From positions 25,989,168 to 26,053,167 of the forward strand of contig NC_135726.1 in NCBI RefSeq assembly GCF_964656455.1: a DNA stretch of 64,000 nucleotides, read 5' to 3'. How positions within the stretch are numbered: the first letter of the stretch is position 1; each line of letters begins with the position of its first letter. The notes beneath the pieces are model-generated. The model worked only from the letters and a program-made list of their open reading frames with translations, was not told where the DNA came from and did no database searches. A program made the position numbers and the translations under genes. The stretch is from Halichoerus grypus (taxonomy: Eukaryota; Chordata; Mammalia; Carnivora; Phocidae). This document shows, one piece after another, positions 11,849 through 24,000 of the stretch.

Positions 11849-13303
11849 TCAAAACTCACCACTGGTAAAGTTCAGTGATTCGAGGAAGGGGGCCAGGAAA
11901 CAAGGTGGGGCTAAGGGTAGAACACATTGCCCTGGAGTCAGTGAGAAGCGTGGTGGGGTGCCCTTGAAAAGTGTAAGGTTATTTCCCCTTGAGAATTTGG
12001 CGGCAGTTGAGGGCACTGGACACTTATTCCTAGGAGGAGAGTCAAGAATTTTCTGGTGAGGACGCGACTCAGGTTTTTTCCCTCCTCTTGAGGCCTGGCA
12101 CTCCCAGGCCCAACATCCTTCTTTCTTCAATTTCAGCAAGTGTCTCGATTGATGGAAGACGGTGATTTTGGAATTTGCCATAGATGAAAATTCTCAGGTC
12201 CTCCTAGCTGTTTTAATTGCAATGCCATTAGCTTGCATTCTTTATTCCCAATGGTTTTGAAATACCATCTTCGTAACGCTGGGCTAATGCCTGGCGCTTA
12301 AACATGTCTGCGTTTTGCCAGTTAATATTATTTCTCTGGAATGTGTCAGGAAGCTCTGCTCTGAGACCATTTCCAAAGCTTGTGGCCAGAGCTGCGGCTG
12401 TTTGGAAGGTCAGTTCCAGCCCCGAGAGCTCCTTCCTGTTGTCTCTAATTGATGGTGATCATTAGACACATTTCATCTTTGTTTTTAATTTTGAATCCAT
12501 GAGCAATCAGTTTTGGTGAGAGAGACCTAAAGAGTGGCTTCTAGTCATTTTTCTTTTTTTCCTTATTTCCCTCATTTTCTAATGGGAGTTAGACGTAGTC
12601 TGATACCCTTGAGGGTCTTAAGGTATGGTGATCCTTTGACCTTTCCAAACCGAAGGGACGCATCCCCAAGGCCAAACCATAGGTGGAGAAGTTGATCTAA
12701 ATCAGGGAATCTGGAGAGCATGCTCCCAGAACAATCCTAGAGTATCTAATAAATCTTTTCCTTTTCTTTCAGGAGTCAGGAAAGTCCTCGATGGTGACAT
12801 GTTAATTCTGACTGAGACCAGGGTTTAAATGGCATCTCTTCTGTCAGCCTGGCTTGAGAACGGGTAGGGGTCACACCCTGGGCTTCATCTGCAAGAGATG
12901 GGGGTCTGGTGCACCTTCTAGTTGCAGGGAGTTGAGGGGCTGGGCGTGGTGTTGGTGCAGGACATTTTGGGAGAGAGAGATGGATATGAAGGAGAACTGC
13001 GAGGGGAAAATGGGGTGCTATGAAGGGTTCTAGGGGGCTTACTGAGTCAGAACAGTTTCTCTGAAGACATTGTTTAAGAACTTCTATAGTTTGAATGAGG
13101 TTTGAATCATTTAGTTGCTTTTTGGTTTCTTCATACCGAGTGAACAAAGCAGAGCATTGTGCATCAGAGAATTTTGTTCCTTTTGGCCCGAGGGCTCCCC
13201 TTAGGTGGACTAATTTGGGCATATCCCAAGAGCCCCCCAGAGGGCCCACTGTAAAGAGAGTTTTTAGTAAAGTTTTGCTAATGAGAAAGAAAGTGGACAG
13301 CAT
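11849..13303 (-). pseudogene. gag / protease region remnant of the provirus
   Basis: Two minus-strand open stretches are seen. One at 12776-13303 (175 aa) has a helical N-terminal half and a proline-rich second half, fitting degraded gag. One at 11849-12181 (110 aa) has CWAWECQ followed by a basic stretch, resembling the end of a CCHC nucleocapsid knuckle (GHWARDCP type), then sequence in the protease position. Assignment rests mainly on order within the provirus. No intact gag or protease frame remains. Confidence 0.5.
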
Positions 13304-13754
13304 TTGACCTTAGAAGGATATAGTCAGCAGGAGTTTGAGGAGAGCTTTCAGTGGGTTGAAAAGCTCCCATGTTCTTGACTAACAGTACCTTTATACTTAT
13401 GAATAGAAATATCTGGGACTCTAACCGAGCCTCTCTTCCTTACAGAGACTAGCCTCTTTGAATCAGAAAAGCCTAAGACTCACCTGGCCTCTGTTTACCC
13501 AGGACTCTAACACAGCTTCTTAAAAACAGCTGCTTGCTTGGGGCTCTGACCCAGCTTCTAGAGTATACTTAGAATCCTAAGGATCGAAATCCTCACTGTG
13601 TTTCAGGGGACATTTATTCAGAGCAATGGGCTCTGGAGTCGGATTCATCATCGGATACCCAAGCCCCAGCAAAGAGACTGGAGACAGAAGGTCTAGGTGC
13701 ACACCGCGAAGCCTGGTTGTCATGTCGCTGAGTCCGATGGTGGTTCCGGTTCAG

Positions 13755-13772
13755 CTCTGGGTCACAGCACCA
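13755..13772 (-). other. Retroviral primer binding site, tRNA-His-like
   Basis: The minus strand reads TGGTGCTGTGACCCAGAG just downstream of the 5' LTR. Compared with the tRNA-His primer site I remember from HERV-H (TGGTGCCGTGACTCGGAT), 14 of 18 positions match. It fixes the direction of the provirus. Confidence 0.65.
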
Positions 13773-14184
13773 AAAACCATTAAGGAGAAACAGAGTCAGA
13801 GAGAAGTTAAAGCAGTGAGGATAGATTTTACCGAAAACAAACAAACAAAAAAACCCCACCAAAAAACAAAACAAAAAACCCCCCAAAACCCACACAAACT
13901 ATTGCAATAGGGAAAGAGACTCCAGTAGAGACCTGGGCTCAATACCCAATACAACCAGAGCAAGGGGGAATTTGTAGCCAAGGAGCCGGCTAGGGGGTGG
14001 GGTGGGGGAGGCAGGCCAGGGCAGTTGGGTATCACCTGGGGGGTAGTGGGGATGGGGAGTTTGATCAGATTTATCAGGGGTGGGGATTTCTCGCTAAACT
14101 GATTTAGCAGGTTTCTTGCTAAAACTAGATTCTAGCAGCAAGTATGCAGAGGGGCCTCAGCTCTTCAGGGAAAAGGTTGGGACA
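13773..14184 (-). repeat. 5' LTR of the minus-strand provirus
   Basis: This is a diverged partner of the LTR at 7598-7993. On the minus strand it starts TGTCCCAACC near 14184. It carries an extra A/C-rich expansion at about 13838-13898 (AAACAAACAAAC and CCCC runs) that the other LTR lacks, and its U3 start appears shorter. The divergence between the two copies shows an old insertion. Confidence 0.7.
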
Positions 14185-14239
14185 ATTTTATCCATTTCCA
14201 CTACCTTTTCTGTGGGACCCCTCATTTGAGAAATGGATT

Positions 14240-14365
14240 TCTAAAATTTTTTAAAAAAGGGAAGTGTAGATGACAACACAGTGTTATATTAGCCTAGGGT
14301 GTAGAGCGCAGGGATTCAACAATTCCATGCATTCACTGGTGCTCACTGTGATGAGCGGGGTAGAC
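14240..14365 (-). repeat. L1 3'-end fragment, antisense
   Basis: The sequence GTTATATTAGCCTAGGGTG...GATTCAACAATTCC, followed by a CTCACTGTGATGAG block, resembles the antisense 3' UTR of carnivore L1 elements. It is short and edge positions are approximate. Confidence 0.45.
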
Positions 14366-14498
14366 TTCTAAAGTTTTTACTCTGAAATGTATACTGGGTG
14401 TCAGAAATGGACAACAGGCTCGTCTTGGCTTAACTGAACACACTGCAATATTTCACGATATTTAGCGCCAATTGGTCAATTTAAAAAGAAGGATTTGA

Positions 14499-14597
14499 GG
14501 GGTGCCTGGCTGGCCTGGGACTCAGGGTTGTTAGTTCCAGCCCCACGTTGCATGTAGAGATTACTTTAAAAAAAAAAATCTTAAAAAAAAAAAAAGA
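14499..14597 (+). repeat. SINEC, short plus-strand copy
   Basis: The head GGGGTGCCTGGCTGGC is followed by TTGCATGTAGAGATTACTTT and an A-rich tail, the short carnivore SINE form. Flanking imperfect duplications AAAGAAGGATTTGAG and AAAGAAGAGTTTGAG support an insertion. Confidence 0.85.
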
Positions 14598-14599
14598 AG

Positions 14600-16970
14600 A
14601 GTTTGAGTTTAGGAGGTTTCTAGTCAAGAGAGGGACCCAGGAACCATGAGTAATGCTCTTAGAGGCCTGTGGTCAGCTTGGTAATTATTTTCTCTCTGTT
14701 AGAGGTTCCTCTTCTGGGGTAAATCCTACTTAAAGAGGAGGCATCCCTTGTGACCTGAACTTGAAGCTCCCAATATTTGGGTTCTGGCCCCTGCAGGCAC
14801 CTCTGGGCTCCCAGGTGGGTTTGTACACCCATCCATCACGGGGGTCTGTGGCTCTGGGGGTCTGGCCAGCACCCAAGGCCTCAGGGTACTGGCAGGACAG
14901 CTGCTGTGGGCCCTAGCCTTCAGCCACCCTGCATTAAACCTTACCCAGTTTCGCTAATATCATTTCATCTAGAACCTCCCCCAACCCCGCCCCTCTTGTT
15001 TTCTTGGAGCCTTTTTGAATCAAAGCACAGATGCGTGGTTGCATAGCCCAGCTTCGCTCTGAGCCCCTGAGGTGTTGTGAGGGGTTGTAGAAACAGGTGG
15101 GGATTAGAAGCAGGCCTGGAGAGGGGGAGGGGGCCTGCCTCAGCACTGACTTACAGGACAATCTGGAGCAAATTGTTTGCCCTCTTTGGGTTTGCCTCTT
15201 CGTTGGTAAAAGGAGGGTTCTGGCTCAGGTAGGGGCCGAGGTCCCTCATAAAGGCCAGGCGCTGTGAGTTGGAACCAGGCCCAGGGCCCCCACCCCCATC
15301 CTTGGCTGCCACCCACCCACCCACCCCACCCCCATGGGCCCCTCAGGCTCCTGGTACCAAGACAAGGAATAAACAAACAAGCCTAGGGAATGTCCCTCTT
15401 CACTGGAAACAAAGCTGGGGTGGTCTGGAGAGGCGTGTGGAGAGTCAAGAGTGCCAGGTGGAAAGGGGCCAAGGCGGCCTCGAAGATCACTTCCCTGCCC
15501 TGCCGGGAACATCTGAGGACACCCGGGCCACAAGTGTGGATTTTGTGCTCTCTTTGGTGTGATAAAATCCCCATCAGGAGCATCTCTCTCTTCCAAGCCA
15601 AGCCTGCCAAGGGGTGGACCCCGGCCTGTGCTGGGCTTGTCTTCTGTCTTCCGATCACATCTCCTCTTATGGAAGAGTCCCAGCTGCTTCTGCTCTGTCA
15701 GCGGAGCGCTGGGGAGCGGGCGGCCCGGCTCCGGCTGCACACTCAGGGTCTGGGCTCCCGCCAGGCCCCCGCCGCCCAGCCTGCCCAGCCTGCCCAGCCT
15801 GCCCAGCCTCCCCCCTCAGCAACTCTCCGGCTTCCCTCCTCTGTCGCCACCTGCCATTCCCCACTGATGAGCCCCTTATTGATCTTGGCCCATTTCTTAA
15901 AGTTGCCACACTGTAATTCCATCCGGGCCACATCCTCCGCTGGGACTGGCCTGGCCAGTCCGCCTAGGTCTGTTCATGGTGGTGCTGCCCTCCTGGGGAG
16001 AGCCAGTGCCCCTGATGAGGAAAATCGGGTGGTCTGGGCCGACAGAGCGGGCCTTGGTGGAGGCTGGCTTCCCTGCTGAGGTTGGAACCTGCAGGAGATT
16101 GGGTGACATTTTCTTGAGTTGGGGATGGGGATCCTTCTCTGCACGCCCTGCCTGCCTCCCCCGCCCCGTCCCCAAGCATCCCGACACAGAGCTGGTGGCC
16201 CTCAGTGCTGGCTGCACGGCACATTTGCTGTGTTCCTTGCATGCTAGGAAGGAGGCCAGGCTTCCTTTCCCTTTCCAGCGTGACCTCAAAATCCATAGGC
16301 ACCGCCGACTGCCCGGTTGGAGTTGAATCAGCAGATGCGTGCAGTGGGGCTGGGGAACCAGGTACGAACGTGATTTCCTGTGTCTTTGGGCGGTGACTGG
16401 GAGCTTGCCTCGGAGAGCGCAGAGGTGCGGGAAGCAGAAGTGGGAGCCAGAGTGACAGGTCCCCTTTCCTCAGGCCTGGGGTGAGGCGGGGGATGGCTGT
16501 CCTGACCGGGAGCCCCAGGGCAGGACTGAGGTCAGGGTGGACCAGAGAGAGAAGGCATTTAAGCTGTTCTTCTGCACAAGTGGAATACTCATTCCTCCCC
16601 AGTTTACTTTTCAGGGGGGGTTACTGGGAGGACAGATGAGATGGTTCTAGAAAGTGCTCTGGACGTGTTATAGCAATGTCAGGTCTGAATGTCTGCGCTT
16701 ACACCGATGAGGAGTCAGGGTTCCCCCCCACCCCCCGCCACAGGCCCTGCCCTGGGCTAGATGTGGTCTGTGCCACTTGTCTGGGGTGCAGGCCTGGCAG
16801 GCCGGTGACCCCACCGTCATTTTGCTGAGGCACCATTAATGCCGCTCAAGGCCTCAGAAGCCATAACGGGGACTCCCAAGAGTCCCCCCCTCCCCCCACT
16901 GTGAGGTACGCGGGAGAAGGTGCGGGCAGAGGACAGTCATCTTGTCACCTAGCTGAACAGCAGTCCCAAA
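14600..16970. other. Intergenic region between provirus and USB1 3' end
   Basis: No gene is recognised on either strand. The region is fairly GC-rich. A tandem 9-bp repeat lies at about 15775-15811. Several open frames of 90-230 codons exist here but lack known domains and are probably chance. No strong interspersed repeat was identified. Confidence 0.5.
15775..15811. repeat. 9-bp minisatellite (GCCCAGCCT)n
   Basis: About four consecutive near-perfect copies of GCCCAGCCT are visible. It would give a PAQPAQ-like repeat if translated, but no gene context supports translation. Confidence 0.85.
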
Positions 16971-16974
16971 CAAA

Positions 16975-17979
16975 ATCCAAAATTAAAACCACAATTTTTA
17001 TTTGAACATAATTGAAACCTGTAACATAAAAATATCTTTCTGTCACTAGAGATGCAGATGACAACTGGAGGGGACTGGTCTTTTGCTCTGGTGAAGGCCT
17101 GACGGAAAATAAAAGCCCTGGGCACCCCCTGGCCCGTCCTCCGAGCCCCGCTCAGAATGCCCACGGCAGGTGGCTGGAGGCGGAGGAAAGAGAAGTGGGG
17201 GGAAGGCCTTGCCTCTCCGCCTCTTTGGGAAAGCCGATGAGAAGCCAGAGGTCACAGAGCATTGGAGGGCTGCCTTAGAGCCGCCACCAGCCAGGCCAAA
17301 ATGAAACATCTGCTCCCGGCTCCCCAGGCACATGGCTGGGTGTGAGTGGGAGGCAGGGGTGGAGAAAACTGAGGCAGAAACACAAATGAGCACTCTGCAC
17401 CTTGGCCCTGAGATGGCCTCTGTTGGTACTGGAGGGGGAGACCAAAAAGAAATAAATAAAAGCGATGCGCTTCAGGGAGGGAGGGCGACAGACCCATTAA
17501 AACACCGTATGTCCAGCGCGAGTGGGGAAGAGCCAGGGCATGAGGGTTTAAAGAACCCTGATGGAGGCCAATGGCCTCCAAATGTAAATAGCTGATGGGG
17601 GGAGGGTGTGGGGGAGGGGCAGTTTGTTGGAGGGGCTACAGTGGGGGTGCTGGCTGAGTCTGGGTGGGCTCGCTGGGGTGACCCTGACGTTCTTTTGTGT
17701 GTGGCATGACCACAGACCACAGATCTAGAACTAGGAAGCCCAGGCCGCCCTCTACTGGTGATTCCTGACAATGACCACACACCGCAGGGCCGGACCTGCA
17801 GCCCAAACCGGCCAGGAGCGAACCAGCCTGAACCAGCCCCCAGGGAGGACGGGCAGTGGCTGCGCTCCAGACCAGGCCTCCCAGTGCACTGGGAGGCTGA
17901 GAGCCTCCCCAGGGCTTGGGGCAGGCTTCTCCATCTCTGCCTCGCCTGCAGAGGGGCCTGGGCTGAGAGTCTCTGGTGC
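16975..17979 (-). other. USB1: USB1 3' UTR with poly(A) signal
   Basis: Minus-strand sequence after the USB1 stop codon at 17980-17982 runs about 1 kb to an AATAAA signal at 17002-16997, so cleavage is expected near 16975-16985. The end point is inferred from this signal. No competing exon is seen. Confidence 0.65.
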
Positions 17980-18084
17980 TCACTTCAAAGGCATCGAGAA
18001 GAACTTGTTCCCGGACTTGCAGCGGACCAGCTCGGCGTGCGCGCGCAGCACCATCTCGGGGTCTTCAAACTCATCCACGATGTT
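17980..18084 (-). CDS. USB1: USB1 coding exon 7 and stop
   Basis: The exon encodes [15 protein letters not shown], then [15 protein letters not shown] and a TGA stop at 17982-17980. The acceptor AG lies at 18086-18085 after a CCCGGTGGAAG context that is purine-rich next to the junction. Its frame fits exon 6 exactly and the C terminus matches USB1. Confidence 0.92.
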   Translation of the reverse strand, partial: NIVDEFEDPEMVLRAHAELVRCKSGNKFFSMPLK

Positions 18085-21000
18085 CTTCCACCGGGAGCCG
18101 AGAAAGGACAGTCGCATTAGGGGAATCAGGGACCCAGAGGGCACTGCGAACCAGACCAGCCTACTAAAATCCTTCAGGGGTTAGGCCCCATGCAGGGAGG
18201 CTGAGGGCCCTGCAGGCCCTAGACTCTGCACTTCGGTGTCTTGTCCCATCAGCTCTGCCATCTGGGCAGGTGGGTCCTATCATCCCAACTTTGCAGAGGA
18301 GGAAATGGACACTCAGAACCCGATAAAACTGGGATGGGGTCTGCTGGAGCCCGAAACCAGGGCTCTTTGCCCCCATAGCATGATTAGGCCAAGAGCAGAA
18401 GTGGCTGCTTGCTGATGGCCCAGGGCCTCTATCCTCCTGCACACACTTTGCTTGGCTTGCAACATGTTTTAAAAAAAAATTCACATTAGTGCTAACATTT
18501 GAAAATGAGAGACTGCACATAAAAATCTGGATTTCTGGTCTCCCTTGAAAAACAGAAGTGCTAGCAACACTTGGTCCACAGTCCTACACGGCAACATTCC
18601 CCATGCTAAACTCCCAGCGGTGGAGGAGTATCAGCTCCTCGGAAGGCACTGACGGGAAAGTGAACCGTCTCATCTGCTTATCAGAACAGGAAGGCTACGG
18701 GGTGGATGCGCCTTACGCCTGGCATGTTTCACTCATTTCCAACACCTGCCGGGCCCTGCTGGGCACCCGAGCCTTCGACCTCTGGGCGAAGGGCTAGGAC
18801 TTCAAGAGAAGCCTACAGCATTCTCTCAGATCAGTGGTGTAGGGCAGTGCTTCTCAAATTTTAACGTGCACACAAATCCCTAGAGATCTTGTTAAAATGC
18901 AATTTTGATTTCTTAGGTCTGGGTTGGGGCCAAAGAGTCTGGATTGCTAATAGGCTCCCGGGGGCTGTGGCCATGGGCCTGCCCTTTGAGTAGCAAGGTA
19001 AGGCGATCGGGGTCTCCTCCCCCAGATTCTGGTTTGCATGCATAATCCTCAGGGCCTGCCGGCATCCCTCCCCCTCCGCAACATGTGGCCCATCACTCCA
19101 GGCGTTGGGCACCCTCCGTGCTCCCGCCTGGGAATTTACCTGTAGTTCCCGTAGGCACCGCCCTTCTAGGGGGAGACGCGCGTCACCCACACACCAGGCC
19201 AGACTGACGTGGAATGAAGGGTCCTGTGGAGGAACAGCAGGGAGGCAGGCGGTCACCTGGATGCCTTGGCCCGTCCAGACGTGACAGGAGGTCTGTGATC
19301 CTTGTCACGGTATCCCTGCTGGAGCCCTGGCCTGCTCCAGGAGAGACTAGACCCTCAGTGCTGATCAGTGTCGATCCCAGGCGCCCTCCGCAGATAGAAT
19401 AGCTCTGGGTTGGCACCGACTATGGACTGAATTGTGTCCATAACCTGTCCCCCTCCCCACCTGCCAGATGCCTATGTTGAAGCCTCAATTCCCAATGCAG
19501 TGGTATTTGGAGACGGGGCCTCTGGGAGATAATTAGGGTTAGAGGAGCTTATCAAAGCGGGGGCCCTCGTGTTGGGATTCATGGCTGTATAAGAGATGGC
19601 AGAAAGCTGGCTTCCTCTCTTTCCACCATGAGGACACAGTCAGGAAGGGAGTCCGAGCCAGAAACGGACCATGATGGCACCTTGATCTTGGATTTCTAGG
19701 CTCCAGAATTGTGAGAAAAGAAATTTCTGCTGTTTAAAGCACTCCATCTAGGGTATTTCGTTATGGTGGACTCAGATGACTAAGACAGTCCTGCTTCCAG
19801 AGGCTTTCCCTTAACAGTCATTAAATCTGGGACGTGGATGAGAACGCAGGCTCTATTTTCTGATCTAGAACATTTCAACAGATGACATACTTTCTAAGAT
19901 GAAATGAACAAAACCAAAATGTCTAAAATTATGAGTAATAATTTCCACTGAAACTCACACTCCTATGCCTCAGCAAGGCTTTAAAAGAATGTATCAAGCA
20001 AAACCAAGGGCCCTTTAAGGACCTGATACTCAGTTTGGAGTCAAATACCCCCGGAGGGCATGGGGGGGGCGAGGTGCAGGAAGGTTTGGGAAGCTACCGC
20101 TCCTCTTGGTGTGTCAATTTTACTAAAAAAAATTTGGGAGAACTACTACTTCTTAAAAAAGAGATGAACATGGATCCATATGGAGCAGAATGAGTCAATC
20201 TTGTGCATACTGAAGATGAAATGAGATTTCTATGAAGCGTCGGACTTCCGATGGGCTGCACCTGACTCCGCCACGGGCCCCTCTACTCCCCTCTCTCCTG
20301 GAGGCGTGTGTCCTCCGAAGGCTGGTGTTCGGGACACTTCACGGGGGCAAGTTCTGGAGGGCTCTTCAGTTTGTCTCTAACAAAGGGCTCCTTCGAGGAT
20401 GGTTTGATTCCACTTTTAGGCGGGCCAATGGAGAGGAAGAGGCTGTTTGTTACCTGGTAGAAAGTGGTGAGGTCAAATTCCTCCATGACTCTGTCTACCT
20501 CCGAGACCAGGTCCAGGAACTGGGCGTGCCCAGAGGTGACCTCGAGCCCAACAAAGGTCCTGGGGAAGGCAGAAGTGGAGACAAGGTGAGCATGAGATGC
20601 AGCCCCTGAGAACCTAAACCATCTGCCCTGAGGGCAGGGGAGGACAAAGGAAGCAGTCAGGTCAGGGGGCCTTGGTTCTCCCCGCTCTCCTGGTTGCCTC
20701 GCTTGCCTGCCCTCTGAGCTAGCTCTTTCCTCTGTCCCTAAACCTTCCTTCCCCAGTCCTAACCACACATCTCTCCTCCTTCCCGGGGGGCTCATGACCC
20801 TTGAGGAACTTCTTCATGTGCCCCTGCCACGTGTCTACAACCCCCAAGCTTCTGCGGCCCTGCTCTCCAGGGTCGCATGACTCCTGAGTCTGGACCGTTT
20901 CTCTCGGGGACGTGGCTCCTGGGCACCGGCCACCCTCCCCTCAGCTCTCAAACACACTCCCTCATCTTTAAAAACCCTCCTGTGAGCCCACATCTTCAGC

Positions 21001-24000
21001 CAGACACCCTCCTGGTCTCAGTGAAACTTATCAGATGACTTGCCCACTGTCACTATCTCTAATCCCTCACCTCCCAGCTTCAGCCCACTCCACTACTTCT
21101 GGAACATGCTGGGCTCATTGGCGCCTCACGACTGCCCAGTGATGGACCTATCAAGGGCAGGTGTGTGACAGCGTGTAAATGAGAGGTCACGGAGGGGACA
21201 GAGCTGGGCAGGGGCCCATGGTTTCTTCCAGTGGCAGGCTTTTGTTCACTTCACTGGGATGTTTTTCTCTACCTCTGCCCCCCTCGCCCCATCTTCCTCT
21301 AGTTATTTTTCTTAACGAAAGGTTCAGATTTGGGAATAGCTGCTTTTGTAGCCATAGAGTTGGTTAAAACACAAACAAAGAAAAAAATGCGGCAGACAAG
21401 GCTGGAAGCAAAGCACCCTTTCAGTCTTTACTCCAGAGAATCTTCTGGAAGCAACTGGGGGCAGATGGGGAGACTCACCTGGTTTTCTCTTGATTGGTAT
21501 AAATCTTTACCCGGTTGGCAGTAAAGAAGAATCTGGAATTTAGAAGAGGAAAGACCACGTTTCAGGAAGAGTAATAAGAGGAAAAAAATCCAAAAAAAGT
21601 TTATATTAAAAAGGAGGATTTTGAAAATACAGTTAACTCACTGCACACTTCGTTACCCTATTATACAGGTGGTATAACTGAACCCTAAAATATTGGAGCT
21701 GGACAAGGCCTGACATAATCACCCAGTTGCAGTAACACATAGCTTCATTCAGATGCTAGCAAAATTTTTATTAATAGCAGTTCATCCCAATGAACAATTT
21801 GAGACTATTTCAATTTTACTGATGGGAACTGAGAAAGTCTTCTTCATCAAGGAGGTGATAACAGATGAACATTTCCCATGTGCCAGGGGCTGAGCTGAGG
21901 GCATCCTCACGTGACTCTGTGATGCAGACACTTTAACTATGCCCATTTTACAGACACGGAAGCTGAGGTTAGGTGAAGTTGAATTTGGTGAGCCACAATC
22001 TTAACCTCAGTCTGTCTGATTCCAAAGCCCTTGCTGTCACCTATGATGCTTTAATGAGGGGAAGTGGGTCTCTGTTGGTGTGGAAATGGGGCAGAAACAC
22101 CTGCCCACCCATGTACCCACCCATCCTCAGATCAGTTACACAGGGCCCATCAAGTTCAGTCAGGTAACTGCTTTCATTCTGGCTGGTTCCGGTTTGTGTC
22201 TGTCTCTGAGACACTAGGAGATCTCAGAGGGACCAACTCGGCAAATCCCATTGCAGGAAATGATCACTGACGGTCTCCGGGCCAAGGTTCCGTATGATGG
22301 AACACAACACCCAGCATGCTGGGTAGAATCTCACAACTTGTCCAGGGGCTCAGACTCAGTCAAATTGGGCTTCCCTGTCAGTCTTCGGCCTCCTAATGCA
22401 TCCCTTTTGGGGAAAATGTAAGGGATGACAGAACCAGCAGGAGCTTGGTCAAGTGTCGAGTTTACCCAGAGTTCTGTAAGGGACCTGACAAACATCCTGA
22501 AGTGGACATTGGAGGTTTGTGCCCAACTGTGAGGGTTAATTTTATGTGTCAACTTGACTGGGCTGAAGGATGCCCAAAGGGCTGGTAAAACATTATCTCT
22601 GTTTGTGAGGATGTTTCTGGAAAAGATTGGCATTTGAATTGGTGAACGGCATAAAGCAAATGGCCCTCCCCAATTTGGGTGGGCATCATTCAATCCATTG
22701 AGGGCCTGGACAGAACAAAAAGGCAAAGAAAGGGCAAATTGGCACTCCTACTCTCTGCTTGAGTGGAGACATTCATCTTCTCCTGCCCTTGGACACTGGA
22801 CGTTGACTTTCCTGGTTCTTAGGCTTTTAGGCTCTATCGGGACTTACACCATCAGTCATCTCCCCCCCCACCCCCATTCTCAGGCTTTTGGACTCAGACT
22901 GAATGATACCACCGGCTTTCCTGGTTCCCCAGCTTGAGGATGGCAGATTGTAGGATTTCTCGACTTTCATTACTGTGTGAGCCAATTCCTATAATAAATC
23001 TCTCTGTATCTCTATCTCTGTCTCTATTTCTATCCTATTGGTTCTGTTTCTCTGGAGAACCCCAACACAGATTTTGGTACCGAGAGTGGTTCTAAACCAG
23101 GATTTTAAGATTGAGTCTTCTGAACTGGTTCTGGAAGCTTCCGGAATTGGCTCTCTGATTAGATTCAAAGATACTACTGACTCTGTTTCTAGTAGTAAAG
23201 TGAGCACTGGTAGTGCCCGTGGGAACCGATTATAGAGATGCACTGCATAATCCCAGTCAACCATTTATTAGAAGGAGCTAAGTGACTGCATGATACTTTC
23301 AAACAATTTGGGGGAAACTATGGAATATAATGACATTGGTTGGTTGCTCTTGATGTCGCTGGACAAAGTGGTAAAAGAAAAACATGAGCTCGGGGATTCG
23401 AATTCCCAACTCAAGCAGCATCAAGGACCTAGGAACCTCTAGATGTGCCCTAAGGGAGCGCCTCCTGCCCTGTAGCCTCAGGGCTGTAACTGCAGAAACT
23501 CAAAGGCAGAGGCGCATCCTGTGATCCGCTGAATTAAACCAGTTGAACTAGCTGAGCAGCTGCTGCAGCTCAAGGAAGGACACTGCCTGGGAAAGACTGG
23601 GATCCTTTGGGACGGGGACGCGTGGGAAGCCCGGATGAAGCTGGGACACTGAGCCCCTCAATTCTCACGAGCTTTCTTTCCCAGTGGTTTGGGCCTTTCC
23701 ACCTCCACCCGAGGGGACTCACCTGGCACTGAGGCAGCTGCCCGGCAGGAGGATGGTGAGTCTCCTCAGGAGCCACCCCCACTACCCCTCTTTGCTTCTA
23801 TTTTTCTTTAAAAGCTGTTTTATTTTATTTTATTATTATTTTTATTTTATTTTATTTTTTAAAGATTTTATTTATTTGACAGAGAGAGAGCGCACGTGCA
23901 AGCAGGAGCAGGGGGAAGGGACAGAGGCAGAGGGAGAGGCAGGCTCCTGGCTGAACAGAGAGCCCGACGCTGGACTCGATCCCAGGACCCCAGGATCATG

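Larger units (their letters stand above)
7598..14184 (-). mobile_element. Decayed class I (gammaretrovirus-like) endogenous provirus
   Basis: Two related direct repeats of about 400 bp (7598-7993 and 13773-14184) flank about 5.8 kb. Read on the minus strand the order is 5' LTR, primer binding site, gag remnant, zinc-knuckle/protease remnant, reverse transcriptase, RNase H, env transmembrane remnant, polypurine tract, 3' LTR. This is a standard retroviral layout. The VDDLLLCSD reverse transcriptase motif and the His-tRNA-like primer site point to class I, with HERV-H-like affinities. All frames carry stops and shifts, and the internal region is shorter than a full provirus, so deletions are likely between RNase H and env. 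It lies between MMP15 and USB1. No target-site duplication was recognised. The element is ancient and has no intact gene. Confidence 0.8.

Noticed and set aside
15390..16079. A 229-codon plus-strand frame between the provirus and USB1.
   Set aside because: It has no domain, no good splice or promoter context and includes the 9-bp repeat. It is probably chance.
20283..20795. A 170-codon minus-strand frame in USB1.
   Set aside because: Only the middle part (20454-20559) is the real exon 5. The rest is flanking intron read through splice sites.
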